From Pontiellaceae bacterium B12219 (GTDB lineage: Bacteria > Verrucomicrobiota > Kiritimatiellia > Kiritimatiellales > Pontiellaceae), in assembly GCA_029432795.1 (NCBI GenBank), contig JARNMJ010000002.1, positions 1 to 64,000 on the forward strand: 64,000 bases of DNA, given 5' to 3'. Of the stretch, positions 44,199-52,011 are shown one piece after another. The notes under the pieces were generated by a model that worked only from the letters and a program-made list of their open reading frames with translations, was not told the origin of the DNA and made no database searches. The stretch's first letter is position 1, and every line of letters begins with the position of its first letter. The position numbers were made by a program, and so were the translations under genes.

Positions 44199-45740
44199 TC
44201 ACTTCAACATCCCCTTCAATTCCTGAATCCCGGCGGTGATGCCGGTTTCGAGTTCGGCGATACGGTCGAGCAGGACGGCGGGCGGATCGTAGGTGACTTC
44301 TTCGTAGACGATCTCCTTATAGCGGTTGATGGAGAGGTCATAGTCGTTTTCGGCAATCTCGGCTTTGGGCACGAGGAACGATTTTTCGGTGCGGGCACGG
44401 TCCTGCTCGGATTGTACCGCAGGCGTCCCGCCTGCTCCCCGCAGCGCCGGCTGATCCGCCGTGGCAGGCGGGACGCCCGCGGTACGCCCATCCAAACTCA
44501 GATACCGCGCCACAATATCGGGAATATCGTTGGCGTCGACCGGCTGGCGTTTGTCGTCGAGGCTGAGTCCGTCGGCCTGCATATCGTAGAACCAGACGTT
44601 TTCCGTGCCGCCGATGCCGGTTTTTTCAAAAATGATGACGGCGGTGCTGACGCCGGCGTAGGGTTTGAACACGCCGGAGGGCATGGAAATGATGCCTTTG
44701 AGGTTGTGGTTTTCCACCAGCTCTTTGCGCAGTTGTTTATGCGCGTTGCTGCTGCCGAAGAGCACGCCGTCGGGCACGATGGCGGCGCAGCGTCCGCCCT
44801 TTTTGAGCATGCCGAGCATGAGGGCCACAAACAGCAGTTCGGTCTTTTTGGTTTTGGTGATTTTGAGCAGGTCGGCGGAGACGGTGTCGTAGTCGAGCGA
44901 TCCTTTAAACGGCGGGTTGGCGAGAATCAGCGAATAGGCATCGCGCTCGGGATTCTGGTCGGAAAGCGAATCGCGGTAGGCAATGTTCGGATGCTCGACG
45001 CCGTGCAGCATCATATTCATGGCGCCGATGCGCAGCATGGTGGAGTCCATTTCGAAGCCGTGAAACATGGTGTTGTTGTAGTGCGCCCGTTTCGCCGGGT
45101 CGGCAAACAGGTCGTCGTGGTGCTTTTGCAGATATTCGCCCGCCGCCACCAGAAAGCCGGAGGTTCCGGCGGCGGGGTCGACGATGGTGTCGTCCGGCGA
45201 CGGTTTCATCAGCTCAACCATCATTTGAATAATATGGCGCGGCGTGCGGAACTGGCCGTTGGTGCCGGAGGTGGCGACTTTGGAAAGCAGATATTCGTAA
45301 AGATCGCCTTTTTGGTCGGTCCCCTTTTTGAGCTGAAGCGCATCAATGGCGGTGACGATTTTTTCGAGCATGGCGGGTGTGGGAATCTGGAAGAGCGCGT
45401 CGGCCATGTATCTGGAAAAGGCGGAATTTTTGTCGTCGTGCATGTTTTTGATAAAATCAAAAACCCCGTCCGCCTGGGTGAACCGCTGAAACATGGCTTC
45501 GGCGGGCAGTTGCTTGAAATGGCTCCAGCGCAGTTCCTGCTGCTCCGGCCCGAAGATGGATTCGGCCTCAATACCCAGCAGTTGCGCATTGGCTTCAAGA
45601 TCGTTCTGCCGGTCGTCGAGCCCTTTGATAAACAGCAGATAGGTGAACTGCTCAATCACGGTCAGCGGATTGGTGACCCCGCCCGTCCAGAATATTTCCC
45701 AAACCCGATCCACCTTGTTTTTAATTTCGCCTGTAATCAT
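44199..45740 (-). CDS. hsdM: Type I N6-adenine DNA methyltransferase HsdM
   Basis: The 513-residue subunit methylates adenine using SAM. It has the N-terminal helical domain (MITGEIKNKVDRVWEIFW), the SAM motif DPAAGTSGFLVAAGE near residue 195, and the catalytic NPPF in ANPPFKGSLDY near 290. Near residues 415-445 it contains AGVPPATADQPALRGAGGTP, encoded by a 72-bp hairpin insert (44414-44485) that keeps the frame. ATG 45740 is chosen for its upstream AGGGATA; 45761 lacks one. First gene of the hsd operon. Confidence 0.93.
   Translation of the reverse strand: MITGEIKNKVDRVWEIFWTGGVTNPLTVIEQFTYLLFIKGLDDRQNDLEANAQLLGIEAESIFGPEQQELRWSHFKQLPAEAMFQRFTQADGVFDFIKNMHDDKNSAFSRYMADALFQIPTPAMLEKIVTAIDALQLKKGTDQKGDLYEYLLSKVATSGTNGQFRTPRHIIQMMVELMKPSPDDTIVDPAAGTSGFLVAAGEYLQKHHDDLFADPAKRAHYNNTMFHGFEMDSTMLRIGAMNMMLHGVEHPNIAYRDSLSDQNPERDAYSLILANPPFKGSLDYDTVSADLLKITKTKKTELLFVALMLGMLKKGGRCAAIVPDGVLFGSSNAHKQLRKELVENHNLKGIISMPSGVFKPYAGVSTAVIIFEKTGIGGTENVWFYDMQADGLSLDDKRQPVDANDIPDIVARYLSLDGRTAGVPPATADQPALRGAGGTPAVQSEQDRARTEKSFLVPKAEIAENDYDLSINRYKEIVYEEVTYDPPAVLLDRIAELETGITAGIQELKGMLK
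44414..44485. repeat. Hairpin repeat inserted in frame in hsdM
   Basis: Arms 44414-44435 and 44464-44485 (22 bases each, one mismatch) around a 28-base loop. The arm has AGGCGTCCCGCCT at its centre, the same design as the hsdM-hsdS intergenic repeat. On the coding strand it reads Ala/Gly/Pro-rich sequence that has no place in HsdM. Confidence 0.85.
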
Positions 45741-45832
45741 AAAATATCCCTTAAACATCAAATCCGACCGCCCCGAAACAGGGCCGAAGATAAACGGTTT
45801 AAAAGATAGATTCAGGCAAGCTTTTCAGCAAG

Positions 45833-46070
45833 TTCCAACCCTTGGAAAGATCCGTTGCTACTCCCCTGGTACTTTTAAGCAACGGATTGATAGGAGCAAC
45901 GGAGGAGGCGCCGGGAAGGAACCGGTACTTCAGGTTTTGGAGGGACGCTGTCCTCAGCGTCCGCAGACAACGGAGACTTTGTCCTCCGCCCATTTCCCAG
46001 CCTCGGAAAGATCCGTTGCTCTTATCCATCCGTTGCCGCTCTTCAGAAACTTTTAAGCAGCGGATTGTTT
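45833..46070. repeat. Two diverged copies of a palindrome-plus-hairpin unit
   Basis: Unit 1 (45833-about 45893): exact TTCCA-ACCCT-TGGAA, then ATCCGTTGCT (45850-45859) pairing with AGCAACGGAT (45878-45887). Unit 2 (45994-46070): degenerate TTCCC-AGCCT-CGGAA, then ATCCGTTGCT and, further on, AGCAGCGGATT. Shared text GGAAAGATCCGTTGCT shows common origin. Between them GGACGCTG-TCCT-CAGCGTCC forms another hairpin. Unit 2 supplies the last codons of the next gene. The stretch 45741-46052 holds no other gene. Confidence 0.7.
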
Positions 46071-46724
46071 GGCGTCCATCGCGGTGAGCAGGAGCGACCA
46101 GAAGCAGAGCACGATGTTGAAGAGCGGAAACTGCAGCGCCAGCGGCAGACAGTAGACAATGGCCATCGTCGGCATCCAGACCGCCCAGAGCGCAATCAGT
46201 ACGGATGGAATCTCGACGGTGAACATTTCCCGTGAAAAATGAGCGCGCGATTCCTTAAAGGAAAACCAGTGACTTTTCCAGTACATGGCGATGGCGGAAA
46301 ACGGAGCGGAATAGAACGGACTGAAAACAAACTGATCGAAACAGACTTTTTTAACGACGGTGGCCGCATTGGGCTGATCGCCGAACATCAGGGCCTGCCC
46401 GGTATAGAACAAGTCAACGGAAAGCCCCATCAGCGCCCAGAAACCGAGCATGAAGAGCAGGTTTTTCACGTACATCCCCGACGGAATCTCACGACGCACA
46501 ACCTGGAACAGATACGGAATGAGCCCGCCGAAAAATGCAGTGACCACAATCGGAAACCCGATGCCCATGCGTTCCTGAATAGCGGGAATTCTGAGCAGCA
46601 TATCGTGGAACGGCGGATAAAAATAGTAGAGCAGCACCAGCGTCAGCGCCAGTCCCTGCAACAGCAGGCCCGGCCCGAAATTTTTCCGTGCGGCCTCCCA
46701 TCCATTTTGAATTACGATGTGCAT
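46053..46724 (-). CDS. Mpv17/PMP22-like integral membrane protein
   Basis: The 223-residue protein has about four to five hydrophobic segments (near residues 18-36, 55-75, 90-110, 165-185, 190-212). The pattern W-x-x-W-x-P-x-x-x-x-x-Y-x-L-P near the C-terminus (WAVWMPTMAIVYCLPLALQF) and DQFVFSPF mid-protein recall the Mpv17/PMP22 family, known mostly from eukaryotic organelles, where some form channels. I assign it tentatively. Its final codons (AKQSAA) are drawn from a repeat unit shared with the intergenic region, so the C-terminus may have been replaced. Confidence 0.5.
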   Translation of the reverse strand: MHIVIQNGWEAARKNFGPGLLLQGLALTLVLLYYFYPPFHDMLLRIPAIQERMGIGFPIVVTAFFGGLIPYLFQVVRREIPSGMYVKNLLFMLGFWALMGLSVDLFYTGQALMFGDQPNAATVVKKVCFDQFVFSPFYSAPFSAIAMYWKSHWFSFKESRAHFSREMFTVEIPSVLIALWAVWMPTMAIVYCLPLALQFPLFNIVLCFWSLLLTAMDAKQSAA

Positions 46725-46751
46725 TTTTTCTGATGAACCGTCTTTGGGTAC

Positions 46752-46780
46752 AAAAAAAGCTGAAACCGAAGTTTCAGCTT
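46752..46780 (-). terminator. Intrinsic terminator after the tRNA-Val pair
   Basis: On the minus strand GCTGAAAC / GTTTCAGC with loop TTCG is followed by seven T residues, 6 bases past the last tRNA. Confidence 0.9.
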
Positions 46781-46785
46781 AAAGA

Positions 46786-46862
46786 TGGTGGGCGTTGACG
46801 GGCTCGAACCGCCGACCCTCTCGGTGTAAACGAGATGCTCTAGCCAACTGAGCTAAACGCCC
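46786..46862 (-). tRNA. tRNA-Val (anticodon UAC)
   Basis: 77 bases including CCA. Acceptor GGGCGTT / AACGCCC, D-arm TAGCTCAGTTGGCTAGAGC, anticodon stem TCTCG / CGAGA around loop TTTACAC (anticodon TAC), T-arm GGTTCGAACC. The discriminator is A, and CCA is encoded. Confidence 0.97.
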
Positions 46863-46884
46863 TTAGGGGTTTCCTTGAAAAAAA

Positions 46885-46961
46885 TGGTGGGCGTTGACGG
46901 GCTCGAACCGCCGACCCTCTCGGTGTAAACGAGATGCTCTAGCCAACTGAGCTAAACGCCC
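46885..46961 (-). tRNA. tRNA-Val (anticodon UAC), second identical copy
   Basis: Same 77-base sequence as the copy 22 bases downstream; both lie on the minus strand behind hisC and before one terminator, so they are probably one transcript. Confidence 0.97.
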
Positions 46962-47036
46962 TTTCGTTCAAAGGAGCGCACATCCTACTTATTCCGCTTT
47001 TTGAGTCAAGCGGTGATGCTGAAAAAGTTTTAAATT

Positions 47037-48128
47037 CTAACCCAGCACTTCTTTCAGGGCGTCCAGCATGATGCGGTTCTGCTTTGGCGTTCCGATAGTT
47101 ATGCGAATATACTCCGGCAATCCGTAGGGATCCATCGGACGCACAATGACCTTTCTTTTTTGCAGTTCCTGAAATACTTCACGGCCGTTTCCGGTTTTGA
47201 TCAGGATAAAATTGGCGCCGGATGGAACCGTTTCAATTCCAAGCTTTGGAAATTCGGCTTCAAAAAATTCCAATCCCTGGAAAACCATGTTGCGGGTTTT
47301 CTCTAAATGATCGGCGTCGTCGAGCGCAGCCATCGCGGCGGCCTGGGCCATCAGATTCACGTTAAAGGGCTGACGCACCTTATTGAGCAGATTGATCAGA
47401 TCGGGGTGAGCGACGGCATAGCCGATGCGCAGTCCGGCGAGGCCGTAGGCTTTGGAAAAGGTCCGCAGCACGATAATGTTCTTTTTGCCGGCGCGGATGT
47501 GTTTGAGCACGTCGGGCTTCATGGCATCGGGCATGACTTCGAAATAGGCTTCGTCGAAAACGGCCACCACATGCTCCGGCAGCTTTTCAATGAAGGCGTC
47601 GATGGCTTCCGGAGGCAGCATGGTTCCGGTTGGGTTGTTCGGATTGCAGATGCAGACCAGCCGGGTTTCGGGGGTGATGGCCTCAAGCATGGCATCGAGG
47701 TCGTGCACGTGCCCGGGCATGGCAACACGAATGGTTTCGCCGCCGTATAAGGCGTTGGCCAGAAAATAGACGGCAAAGGCTTCAGCGCCCATAATCAGAT
47801 TTTTCCCCTGCTCCATGAAGACATGACAAAGGAAAACAATCAGTTCATTGCTGCCGCAGCCGAACAGGAGATTTTCGGTATCAACATTCAGTTTTTCAGC
47901 GAGTTTCTGTTTCAGATAAAAAGCGCCGCCGTCGGGATAGCGATGCATCTCGGTCAGGACGTTCTGCATGGCTTCCATGGCCATGGGCGACGGGCCCAGT
48001 TCGTTTTCGTTGGAGGCGACTTTGATGATGTCGGCAATATCGTCGAACCCCAGCTCACGTGCCACTTCTTCCATGGGTTTTCCGGGTTCGTAGACCCGCA
48101 GATCGGAAATATATTTTTTGGGTTTCAT
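47037..48128 (-). CDS. hisC: Histidinol-phosphate aminotransferase
   Basis: The 363-residue class I/II PLP enzyme catalyses the transamination step of histidine synthesis. It starts with the family pattern ISDLRVYEPGKPMEEV, and has ASNENELGPSP near residue 40, FGCGSNELI near 90, CNPNNPTGTMLP near 162 and the PLP lysine in RTFSKAYGLAGLRIGY near 223. HisC also accepts aromatic amino acids in some species. Two exact palindromes lie in the gene (47237, 47268). No other his gene is adjacent. Confidence 0.9.
   Translation of the reverse strand: MKPKKYISDLRVYEPGKPMEEVARELGFDDIADIIKVASNENELGPSPMAMEAMQNVLTEMHRYPDGGAFYLKQKLAEKLNVDTENLLFGCGSNELIVFLCHVFMEQGKNLIMGAEAFAVYFLANALYGGETIRVAMPGHVHDLDAMLEAITPETRLVCICNPNNPTGTMLPPEAIDAFIEKLPEHVVAVFDEAYFEVMPDAMKPDVLKHIRAGKKNIIVLRTFSKAYGLAGLRIGYAVAHPDLINLLNKVRQPFNVNLMAQAAAMAALDDADHLEKTRNMVFQGLEFFEAEFPKLGIETVPSGANFILIKTGNGREVFQELQKRKVIVRPMDPYGLPEYIRITIGTPKQNRIMLDALKEVLG
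47237..47282. repeat. Pair of 15-bp palindromes inside hisC
   Basis: Exact copies TTCCA-AGCTT-TGGAA (47237-47251, read as P-K-L-G) and TTCCA-ATCCC-TGGAA (47268-47282, read as F-Q-G-L-E), 31 bp apart and in different reading frames of the same gene. Confidence 0.8.
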
Positions 48129-48195
48129 CCCCTGCTCCTTGCGTTGAATTTAAAGCGCACATGTTATCATCCGCCCCCCGCGGAGCAATGCCCAA

Positions 48196-48214
48196 CCGCG
48201 ATAATTCATCGCGG
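48196..48214. promoter_or_regulatory. Hairpin in the divergent hisC / symporter region
   Basis: CCGCGAT and ATCGCGG separated by five bases. It could be an operator or an RNA hairpin; nothing else supports a specific role. Confidence 0.3.
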
Positions 48215-48346
48215 CAATACCCAACAAAGCCGATCATATTTTGCGGGAGAGAAAGTCCGCTTTATTCGAATATGCGTATTGTTTGTATGTATATTTTTTG
48301 GCTAACCTGTTTATTACGTCGAATTGTAAAAATACAGGGGAATGAG

Positions 48347-48523
48347 ATGTTGGGGATTGAAGATCCGGGGGTCGTTTTGGCTTATTTTCTGTGCATATTC
48401 TGCACGCTGATTTGCCTCATTTGGGGCGCTGTCAAATGGAATGTCGATGACTCGGTTCAGGAGCCGGCGGAAGAAATTTCGCATTGGGCTGAAGAGGAAG
48501 ACCGTGTTGAGGAAGAGCTGTAA
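48347..48523 (+). CDS. Symporter small accessory protein
   Basis: The 58-residue protein begins MLGIEDPGVVLAYFLCIFCT, with one membrane helix (about 8-28) followed by WGAVKWN and an acidic tail. This matches the small proteins encoded directly before sodium:solute symporters, the 'symporter small accessory protein' group. AGGGG precedes ATG 48347, and the symporter starts 9 bases after the stop. It probably stabilises or modulates the transporter; its exact function is not established. Confidence 0.82.
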   Translation: MLGIEDPGVVLAYFLCIFCTLICLIWGAVKWNVDDSVQEPAEEISHWAEEEDRVEEEL

Positions 48524-48532
48524 GGGGGATCG

Positions 48533-50176
48533 ATGTCTATTTGGATGATTATCATTGTTGTGGCGTATCTCTGCGTTATCGGCTACCTCGGATTTCGAGG
48601 TTTTAAAACCACAAAATCGGCGACGGATTATATGCTCGGCGGGCGCTCGGTTCATCCGTATGTGATGGCAATGTCGTATGGCGCCACCTTCATCAGCACC
48701 TCGGCCATCGTCGGGTTTGGTGGTGCGGCCGGCGTATTTGGCATGGGGTTGCTATGGCTCACGGTTATGAATATCTTCGTCGGCATTTTTATCGCCTTCT
48801 GGGTGTTCGGCGGCCGGACCCGAAAGATGGGACTGCGGCTCGATGCCCATACCTTCCCGGAATTGCTGGGCCGCCGATTTCAGTCCCGTTTTATTCAGGG
48901 AGCGTCGGCCGTTATCATTTTTCTCTTCATCCCGCTCTATGCGTCGGCCGTTCTGACCGGTGCGGCAAAATATATTTCCTCGCAGTTTTCGGTCGACTAC
49001 AACGTGGCGCTGTTTGTTTTTTCCGTCATCATTGCCCTGTATGTGGTCATGGGCGGAATCAAGGGCGTGATGTATACGGATGCGCTGCAGGGAACGATCA
49101 TGCTGTTTGGTATGACGGCCCTGCTCATCATAACCTACGTTAAAATGGGCGGTGTTACAGCGGCTCACCAAAGCCTCACCGATATGGCGGCACTGGTCCC
49201 GGAAAAGTTACAGGCGGGCGGTCATCAGGGGTGGACGAGTATGCCGAAGTTCGGCGCGCCGAGTTGGTGGGTGCTGGTGAGCACCATCATTATGGGTGTG
49301 GGCATCGGTGTGTTGGCGCAGCCTCAGTTGGCTGTGCGGTATATGACGGTGAAGAGCGGCAAGGAACTGAACCGTGCGATTCCGATCGGCGGCGTGTTTA
49401 TTATGATGGTGACCGGCGTGGCCTATGTGGTCGGCGCGCTCTCCAACGTCCACTTTCAGCAGACGCTGGGCAAAGTATCCATTGTGGCGGCCAAAGGAGA
49501 TGTTGAAGCCATCATCCCGATGTATCTTCAAAGCGCCATGCCCGAATGGTTCAGCGTCCTGTTTATGCTCACCCTGATTTCCGCGGCCATGAGCACGCTC
49601 AGCAGTCAGTTTCATGTGATGGGCACCTCGCTCGGTCGGGACCTGGCTGAAGAGTCCATGGGACGGAAGAATAAGGGCGGCGGCGTGCTGGCCACCCGTG
49701 GCGCGGTGTTCGTGGGCATTCTGATTTCCGTCTACCTCAGCTACATTATTGAACTTAAGTTCGGTAAAACGGGAACCTCCATTGTAGCCCGCGGGACAGC
49801 TATTTTCTTCGGACTCTGCGCCTGCGCTTTTCTGCCCATGTATGTGGGCGCCCTGTGGAGCCGCGGCATTACCAAAGCGGGTGCCATTGCCGGTATGCTG
49901 AGCGGCTCCTTCTTCAGTCTTTTCTGGATGGTCTTCATTCAGGAGAAAGCCTCCTCCGCCCTGCTTCTCTGCAATAAACTGTTCGGTACCCGATCGCTGG
50001 CGATTCATATGGTCGACGGAAAAGAAGTGTTTTCGTCCATAGGCCCCATTGTCTGGGCCTACGTCGATCCGCTGATGATCGGTCTTCCGCTGGCGGTCGG
50101 TGTGACGGTGCTGGTTTCGCTGTTCACAAAAAAAACAGCGCCCGATCATCTGAATCGGTGCATGGGAACAAAATAA
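48533..50176 (+). CDS. Sodium:solute symporter (SSS family)
   Basis: The 547-residue polytopic protein has about 13 membrane helices and SSS-family sequence: GFRGFKTTKSATDYMLGGR in the first loop, GATFISTSAIVGFGGAAGVFG near residue 47, and GVLAQPQLAVRYMTVKS near 260. It should import an organic solute with Na+. With a porin next door and no enzyme for sugar or carboxylate use, the substrate is open. Second gene after its accessory protein. Confidence 0.92.
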   Translation: MSIWMIIIVVAYLCVIGYLGFRGFKTTKSATDYMLGGRSVHPYVMAMSYGATFISTSAIVGFGGAAGVFGMGLLWLTVMNIFVGIFIAFWVFGGRTRKMGLRLDAHTFPELLGRRFQSRFIQGASAVIIFLFIPLYASAVLTGAAKYISSQFSVDYNVALFVFSVIIALYVVMGGIKGVMYTDALQGTIMLFGMTALLIITYVKMGGVTAAHQSLTDMAALVPEKLQAGGHQGWTSMPKFGAPSWWVLVSTIIMGVGIGVLAQPQLAVRYMTVKSGKELNRAIPIGGVFIMMVTGVAYVVGALSNVHFQQTLGKVSIVAAKGDVEAIIPMYLQSAMPEWFSVLFMLTLISAAMSTLSSQFHVMGTSLGRDLAEESMGRKNKGGGVLATRGAVFVGILISVYLSYIIELKFGKTGTSIVARGTAIFFGLCACAFLPMYVGALWSRGITKAGAIAGMLSGSFFSLFWMVFIQEKASSALLLCNKLFGTRSLAIHMVDGKEVFSSIGPIVWAYVDPLMIGLPLAVGVTVLVSLFTKKTAPDHLNRCMGTK

Positions 50177-50193
50177 TGAGAAATGAAAGAATT

Positions 50194-51399
50194 ATGAATA
50201 CGAATCAAAAGATGATCTTTGTTTTGGCAACTGCCCTGGCCGCCTCGTTCGCCAATGCGGAAAGCGTTGTAAAACCGTTCAACGAAAAGGGCTATGGCAC
50301 ACTCTCCGGCCGTCTACAGACCGTCAGCATGTACCGCGACTATGAGGGCGCACCGCTGGGGGATTCAGCTTACTCCACCACACTCGGTCTATTGCTGAAA
50401 TATGTTTCCCCGGATTGGTCCGGCTGGTCCCTCGGCGCGGCCTATAACGGCGCGGGAGTACTTGATTCCATGGACTACGGCGACGTGACAAATCCCGGCG
50501 ACTATCTCGTGTCCAACGGTCGCATCAGTGTGCTCAACGAAGCGTACGTGAATTACAGCTTTCTTGAGTCCTCCAGTATCACCGCCGGACGCAGAATCAA
50601 CAACGGCGAGATTTTCCGCGCGGACGACATCCGCCAGAAATCCCGTTCCATCGCGGCCCTGCAGGCCCAATCCTCAGATGTCGAAAACTGGCAATTCGCG
50701 GCGGGTTATGCGCTGGAGCAAAGCGGTATTTTAGATACGGGCGATCGCTGGAAATTCAGAAACTATGGTCAGGTTTTTGGAAAAAGCTACGACACGGACG
50801 GCATCGCCTGGGGAGAAACCTCCTATACCGGAATTGAAAAGCTCGATATTGCGCTCTTCGATGCGGCCGCATGGGATGTGGCCAATCTGTCCGGGGTTCG
50901 CGCGGGATATCAGATCTCGGAAAAGACCTCGTTGCTGGGCTACTACCGCAATGAGTTCAACCTCGGACGCGCACCGGCTCACCACGCCGATGCTTTGGGA
51001 CTTTCTGTGGTGCAGAAGATCGGAAAGGTTCGTCTGGAAGGCGGTTATTTCGGCGTGTATGGCGATAACCTTCAGTTCAATCCATTTACAACAGGCTTCA
51101 ATCATGCGCTGGGCACCTCCCTGATGTTTTATACCGACACCTTTGCCGGCGGTGCAAACTCCCTCTATCTGAAAGCCACGACCAAACTGGACGGTTTGAA
51201 CACCATTCTCTATACCCTGCTGCAATACACCAAACAGAATGATCTCGCCGTCTTGAAAAATGCGGGCGAGCTGGATCTGATTGCAAAACAGCCCGTCGGT
51301 GAAAACCTGACCGTGTGCGGAAAAGTCGGTCTCGGATATCAGGATGGACCGAACACCTTTGCCAGCGATCTACGCCTGTTTCTGACCTGCGCGTTCTAA
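50194..51399 (+). CDS. Outer-membrane porin (OprD-like)
   Basis: The 401-residue protein has a signal peptide (MNTNQKMIFVLATALAASFANAES, of which the core is MIFVLATALAASFANA) and then regular beta-strands alternating with short turns, ending in a terminal Phe (LRLFLTCAF), the usual beta-barrel assembly signal. Strand and turn text (GYGTLSGRLQTV, NEAYVNYSF, TAGRRI) resembles OprD-type porins. Three in-frame starts exist (50158, 50176, 50194); 50194 gives the cleanest signal. Coupled to the symporter, so both likely serve one solute. Confidence 0.75.
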   Translation: MNTNQKMIFVLATALAASFANAESVVKPFNEKGYGTLSGRLQTVSMYRDYEGAPLGDSAYSTTLGLLLKYVSPDWSGWSLGAAYNGAGVLDSMDYGDVTNPGDYLVSNGRISVLNEAYVNYSFLESSSITAGRRINNGEIFRADDIRQKSRSIAALQAQSSDVENWQFAAGYALEQSGILDTGDRWKFRNYGQVFGKSYDTDGIAWGETSYTGIEKLDIALFDAAAWDVANLSGVRAGYQISEKTSLLGYYRNEFNLGRAPAHHADALGLSVVQKIGKVRLEGGYFGVYGDNLQFNPFTTGFNHALGTSLMFYTDTFAGGANSLYLKATTKLDGLNTILYTLLQYTKQNDLAVLKNAGELDLIAKQPVGENLTVCGKVGLGYQDGPNTFASDLRLFLTCAF

Positions 51400-51417
51400 A
51401 CGAACCGGATCACAAAC

Positions 51418-51451
51418 GAAAAAAGCGCCCTCCGTACGGAGCGCGCTTTTT
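51418..51451. terminator. Bidirectional terminator between porin and thioesterase genes
   Basis: AAAAAGCGC and GCGCTTTTT flank a CTCCG/CGGAG stem with one C-C mismatch; A and T tracts lie on both sides. Confidence 0.85.
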
Positions 51452-51455
51452 CGTT

Positions 51456-51487
51456 TTCCAGACCTTGGAAATTTCCAGAGATTGGAA
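51456..51487. repeat. Pair of 15-bp palindromes
   Basis: Exact copies TTCCA-GACCT-TGGAA (51456-51470) and TTCCA-GAGAT-TGGAA (51473-51487), 17 bp apart, ending at the stop of the convergent thioesterase gene. Confidence 0.85.
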
Positions 51488-51904
51488 TTATTCGCTGTCG
51501 GGCAACGGCGTGCTGGTTTTGTAAACCGTCGCATTGTAGACCGCAATCTGTTCGCCGGCTTGATTGGTTACCTTGATCCGATAGTGCGCCAGTTTGCGGC
51601 TGGCGGAAACCTCTTTGGCTTTCGCCGTCAAGGTGTCGCCCAACGGCGTGGCGTGAAACACCTGGATATTGCCGTTGGTCAGCAAGGCCACGTTTCCATA
51701 GGAGTTCGACGCCGCTGCCAGCGCAATATCCGCCAGCGCAAAGATGGAGGCTCCGTGGGTGACGCCGGCCGCGTTCAGATGACACTTTTCAATCTTCAGT
51801 TCAGCGTATGCCCGCCCTTCACTGACTTCGGTTAATTTGACACCCAGATAATTTCCCAGGTTGTCGTTCTTCCGAATCAGCTCTTTAATTTTATCCGCAC
51901 TCAT
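51488..51904 (-). CDS. PaaI-family hotdog thioesterase
   Basis: The 138-residue protein is a single hotdog domain: LGVKLTEVSEGRAYAELKI, HLNAAGVTHGASIFALADIA (the active-site loop N-x-x-G-x-x-H-G), and KEVSASRKLAHYRIKV. PaaI enzymes hydrolyse phenylacetyl- or hydroxyphenylacetyl-CoA, which fits the neighbouring aryl-CoA genes. It may rescue CoA from dead-end acyl-CoA. Position at the end of the iorAB gene run supports a shared role. Confidence 0.88.
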   Translation of the reverse strand: MSADKIKELIRKNDNLGNYLGVKLTEVSEGRAYAELKIEKCHLNAAGVTHGASIFALADIALAAASNSYGNVALLTNGNIQVFHATPLGDTLTAKAKEVSASRKLAHYRIKVTNQAGEQIAVYNATVYKTSTPLPDSE

Positions 51905-51942
51905 ATAAATCTCCGGTTTCCATTTCAGTCAAAGGTCCCAAT

Positions 51943-51984
51943 GTCAAAGGTCGAAAGTCAAGCAGACCTTTGACGTTCGACCTT
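51943..51984. repeat. Inverted repeat GTCAAAGGTC / GACCTTTGAC
   Basis: Arms 51943-51952 and 51965-51974, plus AAGGTCGAA / TTCGACCTT just outside them, in the 107-base gap between thioesterase and iorB. Same low-complexity type as the repeats at 33313 and 52513. Confidence 0.6.
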
Positions 51985-52011
51985 CAGACTTTCTGACAAG
52001 AACGCCGGTTC

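Noticed and set aside
44091-45809. 572-codon plus-strand frame opposite hsdM
   Set aside because: Val/Gly/His-rich mirror of hsdM, which has SAM and NPPF motifs on the other strand.
1626-51487. The 15-bp palindrome as a transcription factor operator or as the HsdS recognition site
   Set aside because: Over half of the copies lie inside genes far from starts, and a restriction site would be expected to be avoided, not enriched, while type I sites are usually asymmetric.
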